A DNA stretch of 64,000 nt, taken from the NCBI GenBank assembly GCA_963663615.1, contig OY760517.1, positions 2,666,001 through 2,730,000 on the forward strand, given 5' to 3'. The translations under genes and the position numbers were made by a program. This stretch comes from G963663615 sp963663615. GTDB lineage: Bacteria; Bacteroidota; Ignavibacteria; Ignavibacteriales; Melioribacteraceae. The notes under the pieces are model-generated. The model was not told where the DNA came from. It made no database searches and worked only from the letters and a program-made list of their open reading frames with translations. Position 1 is the stretch's first letter. The number at the start of each line of letters is the position of its first letter. Shown here in pieces: positions 61,228-64,000 of the stretch.

Positions 61228-62127
61228 ATGATTGAAACATCAGTAAATAAAATCACAAAATTTGAAGCATGGATTATGGCAAGCAGACCCAAAACTCTAC
61301 TTGCCGCTTTTGTACCGGTTATTGTTGGTAGTGCCATTGCAGTAACCGAAGGTCACTTCAGACCACTTGCCGGAATAATTGCCTTGTTCTGCTCTATCCT
61401 GATACAGATTGGTACCAATTTTGCCAATGACCTGTACGATCATTTAGCCGGGACAGATACAGAACAACGCAAAGGACCGGTAAGAGCAGCTGCTACTGGT
61501 CTGCTTAATGTTGCTGAAATGCGTTCAGGAGTAATTTTAAGCTTTCTGCTGGCATTTCTATTGGGTATGTACCTTGTATATCTGGGAGGTACAATTATCC
61601 TGATTGTTGGAATTGTGTCGATAATTGCAGGATTTGCATACACCGGGGGTCCTTATCCCCTTGCCTACAATGCACTGGGTGATATTTTTGTATTTCTCTT
61701 CTTTGGTTTTGTGGGAACTGTGTTCACAACTTATGTTCATACAAACCACATAAGCTACTTTGCTTTTTGGGCATCGGTTCCTGTTGGTGCTCTTATTACA
61801 AATATCCTGGTGGTTAATAATTACAGGGATATAGAAGAGGATGAACAGGCTGGTAAAATTACTCTTGCTGTTAAATTTGGCAGGCGTTTTACAAGACTCC
61901 AGTACCTCACCTTCATGATTGTCTCATATATTATTCCAGTTATGGTTTATTTTACTTACCGTCAATCATTATTCGTATTTTTACCTCTTTTATCTTTACC
62001 TTTGTCAATTAAGCTTATAAAGATGATATATACATTGAAAGGCGAAAGCCTTAATAAAACTTTGGAATTAACAGCAAAACTTTCAGCTATTTACGGATTA
62101 TTATTTGCGGCAGGATTAGTATTATGA
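61228..62127 (+). CDS. menA: 1,4-Dihydroxy-2-naphthoate prenyltransferase
   Basis: From ATG 61228 (TTG at 61222 is also in frame) the product is 299 residues with about 8-9 membrane helices. It joins an isoprenoid chain to DHNA at the membrane. The first prenyl-diphosphate/Mg site is QIGTNFANDLYDHLAGTD and the second is NNYRDIEEDEQAGKITLAVKFG. WIMASRPKTLLAAFVPVIVG opens the protein as usual. The stop overlaps menC by 4 bases (ATGA). Confidence 0.95.
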   Translation: MIETSVNKITKFEAWIMASRPKTLLAAFVPVIVGSAIAVTEGHFRPLAGIIALFCSILIQIGTNFANDLYDHLAGTDTEQRKGPVRAAATGLLNVAEMRSGVILSFLLAFLLGMYLVYLGGTIILIVGIVSIIAGFAYTGGPYPLAYNALGDIFVFLFFGFVGTVFTTYVHTNHISYFAFWASVPVGALITNILVVNNYRDIEEDEQAGKITLAVKFGRRFTRLQYLTFMIVSYIIPVMVYFTYRQSLFVFLPLLSLPLSIKLIKMIYTLKGESLNKTLELTAKLSAIYGLLFAAGLVL

Positions 62128-63200
62128 TAAAATCATTGAATTATGCACAGGTAGTAAGGAAATTTAAAATTCCATTCTATAGTGCAAATGATTTAATTAA
62201 CTACAGAGAGGCTATTTACGTTAGATTAAAACTTGATGGTAGTAAACATTTTTTTGGTGAAATATCACCTCTTAAAGGGTTTTCAAAAGAAACATTTGGT
62301 GATTGCATTACACAATTACAATCAATTAAACCAATTTTTGATAATCTTTCACAATTTACAAACTTAACTGAGCTAAATACTTTTGTAGATAGTCTTGACC
62401 TATATCCTTCGGTTCGTTTTGGTATTGAACAGGCTTTACTGTATGCAAACCTCTCCAAGCTAAATTTTAATACTTCCCTTCTTTTTAGTCTTGGTAACAA
62501 GAAAAAAGTGCTGCTAAACTCCGTTATCGGTGCTGCAAATAAAAATGAAGTATTGGATAAGTTCGACCACCTTGCTAAACAAGGTTATTCTGTAATTAAA
62601 ATAAAGCTTGGCAGAAACGATTTTGAAGATGATCTTGAGTTAATGCAACAGCTAAACCAAAAATATGGTAATAAAATAAAATTACGTATAGACCTTAATG
62701 GTTCCTGGAATCAATCGAATGCCGAGAGTTATCTTAAGCAGTTATCCGAGTTTAATATTGAGTATATTGAACAGCCTGTTATGGAGTATGATCTGCTATG
62801 CAAACTGGCTGAACTTAACATTTTACCAATTGCTGCAAACGAATCTGCCGATAGTATTGAAAGTATTAAAAAAATTGTTGAAGACGGAATTATTAAAAAT
62901 ATTGTAATTAAACCAATGATGATTGGTGGAATTTTACCCTTGTTAATGCTTAACCAGTCCGAGTTTTCAGCAAATACCCACTTTATAATTTCGTCAATGT
63001 TCGAAACATTTATTGGTATGAACTATAATTATCTGGGAGCCTCATTACTTGATAATGGTTTGGCTCATGGTCTTGATACCGCAGATTTTCTTCTTGATAA
63101 TTATCATGATCCTGCTATAAGCCACGAACCACCTTATATTGTTGTAAAACAAAATGAGTACCCGCCGGAATTTAATCCCGGAAATATGAGATGGAAATAG
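62124..63200 (+). CDS. menC: o-Succinylbenzoate synthase
   Basis: A 358-residue enolase-superfamily dehydratase producing o-succinylbenzoate. An N-terminal capping domain (1-120) is followed by the barrel. The Lys acid/base is in YSVIKIKLGR. Metal ligands are in LRIDLNGSW, EYIEQPVME and AANESAD, and a second Lys is in IVIKPMMIGG. The sequence is divergent from the E. coli enzyme but keeps the ligands. It overlaps menA by 4 bases and menE by 10 bases. Confidence 0.93.
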   Translation: MIKSLNYAQVVRKFKIPFYSANDLINYREAIYVRLKLDGSKHFFGEISPLKGFSKETFGDCITQLQSIKPIFDNLSQFTNLTELNTFVDSLDLYPSVRFGIEQALLYANLSKLNFNTSLLFSLGNKKKVLLNSVIGAANKNEVLDKFDHLAKQGYSVIKIKLGRNDFEDDLELMQQLNQKYGNKIKLRIDLNGSWNQSNAESYLKQLSEFNIEYIEQPVMEYDLLCKLAELNILPIAANESADSIESIKKIVEDGIIKNIVIKPMMIGGILPLLMLNQSEFSANTHFIISSMFETFIGMNYNYLGASLLDNGLAHGLDTADFLLDNYHDPAISHEPPYIVVKQNEYPPEFNPGNMRWK

Positions 63201-64000
63201 ACCCTGTGGTTGACTGGCTTAATAGGAAAGCAGTATCACAACCCGATAGTATATTTATACTTACTAATAATAATAGTTTTACGTTTGGTGAAACCAGCAA
63301 TATTGTATATACTCTTTCCAATACTTTGGAAAACACATATAATATTTCCGGGTGTAACGTTATTGTTAAAGCTAACCACAGCTCAAACTTTATATTTGTT
63401 TTACTTGCACTACTAAGATTAGGCAAGCAAGTTTTACCTGTTGACCCTAATGCTACTGATAACGAGCTTCGTAGTTTCTCTAACCGACTATCAGCAACAA
63501 TTATATCCCCAGATGTAATTGAAATAAGTTCCGGTATTGTATCTATAATAGATTCCAATTTTGGTAAATCCGGTATATTGCTTGCAACCTCCGGAAGCAC
63601 TGGCAAACCAAAATTGGTGCAACACACACCATCAACCCTTTTAGCAGCAGTTACAAACTATAATTACGTAACAAATAATAATGACGGTAAATTATTAGCG
63701 TCACTCCCCTTTTACCATACAGGTGGTTTCATGGTAATTATTCGTGCACTTGTGAGGGGTAACAGTCTAATTATACCTGATACAGTAAAACCTGCCGATT
63801 TGCTAACAACGATGAATATTTACAACCCTGATGCTGTTTCTCTTGTTGAGCCACAATTACTTGATTTACTTCCAGTTTCAGAACAAATTAGGCACAAACC
63901 CGAATTTGTGTTTTGCGGAGGCAGCAAGTTCCAAAATAATATACTCTCCGAAGCTATACAAAAAGGATGGAATATTATAAATGTTTATGGTTCTACCGAA
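63191..64000 (+). CDS. menE: o-Succinylbenzoate-CoA ligase, 3' end outside window
   Basis: ATG at 63191 lies within the end of menC, and the frame is open to base 64000 (270 codons), so the C-terminal half is missing. It is an AMP-forming acyl-CoA synthetase of the ANL superfamily. The P-loop is ILLATSGSTGKPKLV (about residue 134), followed by LPFYHTGG and VFCGGSKF, and the cut point is in the conserved YGSTE motif. The short N-terminal domain is typical of MenE. It activates o-succinylbenzoate for MenB. Confidence 0.94.
   Translation, partial: MEIDPVVDWLNRKAVSQPDSIFILTNNNSFTFGETSNIVYTLSNTLENTYNISGCNVIVKANHSSNFIFVLLALLRLGKQVLPVDPNATDNELRSFSNRLSATIISPDVIEISSGIVSIIDSNFGKSGILLATSGSTGKPKLVQHTPSTLLAAVTNYNYVTNNNDGKLLASLPFYHTGGFMVIIRALVRGNSLIIPDTVKPADLLTTMNIYNPDAVSLVEPQLLDLLPVSEQIRHKPEFVFCGGSKFQNNILSEAIQKGWNIINVYGSTE

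Noticed and set aside
1..64000. CRISPR arrays, tRNA genes, rRNA genes, prophage or integrative-element boundaries
   Set aside because: No regularly spaced repeats, cloverleaf-like sequence, phage genes or integrase other than the IS transposase were seen.

Overview
The window looks like a chromosomal segment of a low-GC, Gram-negative bacterium from the Bacteroidota/Chlorobiota/Ignavibacteriota neighbourhood. The pointers are several secreted proteins with C-terminal type IX secretion (T9SS) sorting domains of the 'NYPNPFNP' kind, a PorV/PorQ-type outer-membrane protein, a TonB-dependent receptor with an N-terminal carboxypeptidase-like domain, and a menaquinone gene cluster. Ignavibacteria-like is my best guess, from family style rather than any database comparison. 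No tRNA, rRNA, CRISPR array or prophage was seen.

Layout. 1-2964 (minus): the start of a histidine operon, hisG-hisD-hisC, with hisC cut by the window edge. 3021-4316: a complete IS3-family element. 4335-4479 (minus): a 28-codon reading frame with four His codons and a candidate promoter. Together with the hairpin just upstream of hisG this reads as a classical his attenuator, and the IS has split it. 4602-13893: a GH13 glycosidase lipoprotein, two large T9SS cargo proteins and a secreted subtilase with a fresh tandem duplication at its end. 13941-18613 (minus): two large secreted proteins of unknown function, one ending in a three-lobed beta-trefoil-like module and one starting with a six-repeat propeller-like module. 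18986-26366: an inositol-phosphatase-family enzyme, a methyltransferase/deacetylase-like pair, a YfcC-type transporter, a tiny sorting-domain protein, another methyltransferase and NhaA.

26470-31229 (minus): a decayed gene, then a tight three-gene sensory operon (membrane-anchored solute-binding protein, histidine kinase, sigma-54 response regulator). 31426-47316 (minus): surface and secretion genes, namely T9SS cargo, a golvesin/amidase-like lipoprotein behind a PhyH dioxygenase, a TonB receptor/giant secreted protein/PorV-like operon, and an FG-GAP-repeat cargo protein. 47525-50498 (minus): two separately encoded methionine-synthase modules and UDP-glucose dehydrogenase. 50648-55382 (plus): purM, a TatD nuclease fused to a radical SAM domain, a PBP4-type D,D-carboxypeptidase and prmA. 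55396-55809 (minus): a MarR regulator. 56411 to the end (plus): menF-menD-menH-menB-menA-menC-menE, most of the classical menaquinone pathway as one tightly packed unit, with menE cut by the window edge.

The most striking observation is the his leader. Three mutually exclusive pairings (9 bp, 6 bp and the terminator) can be read directly. A 1,296-bp IS with a 3-bp target duplication lies between the leader peptide and the terminator, so the regulatory switch is physically broken or re-wired.
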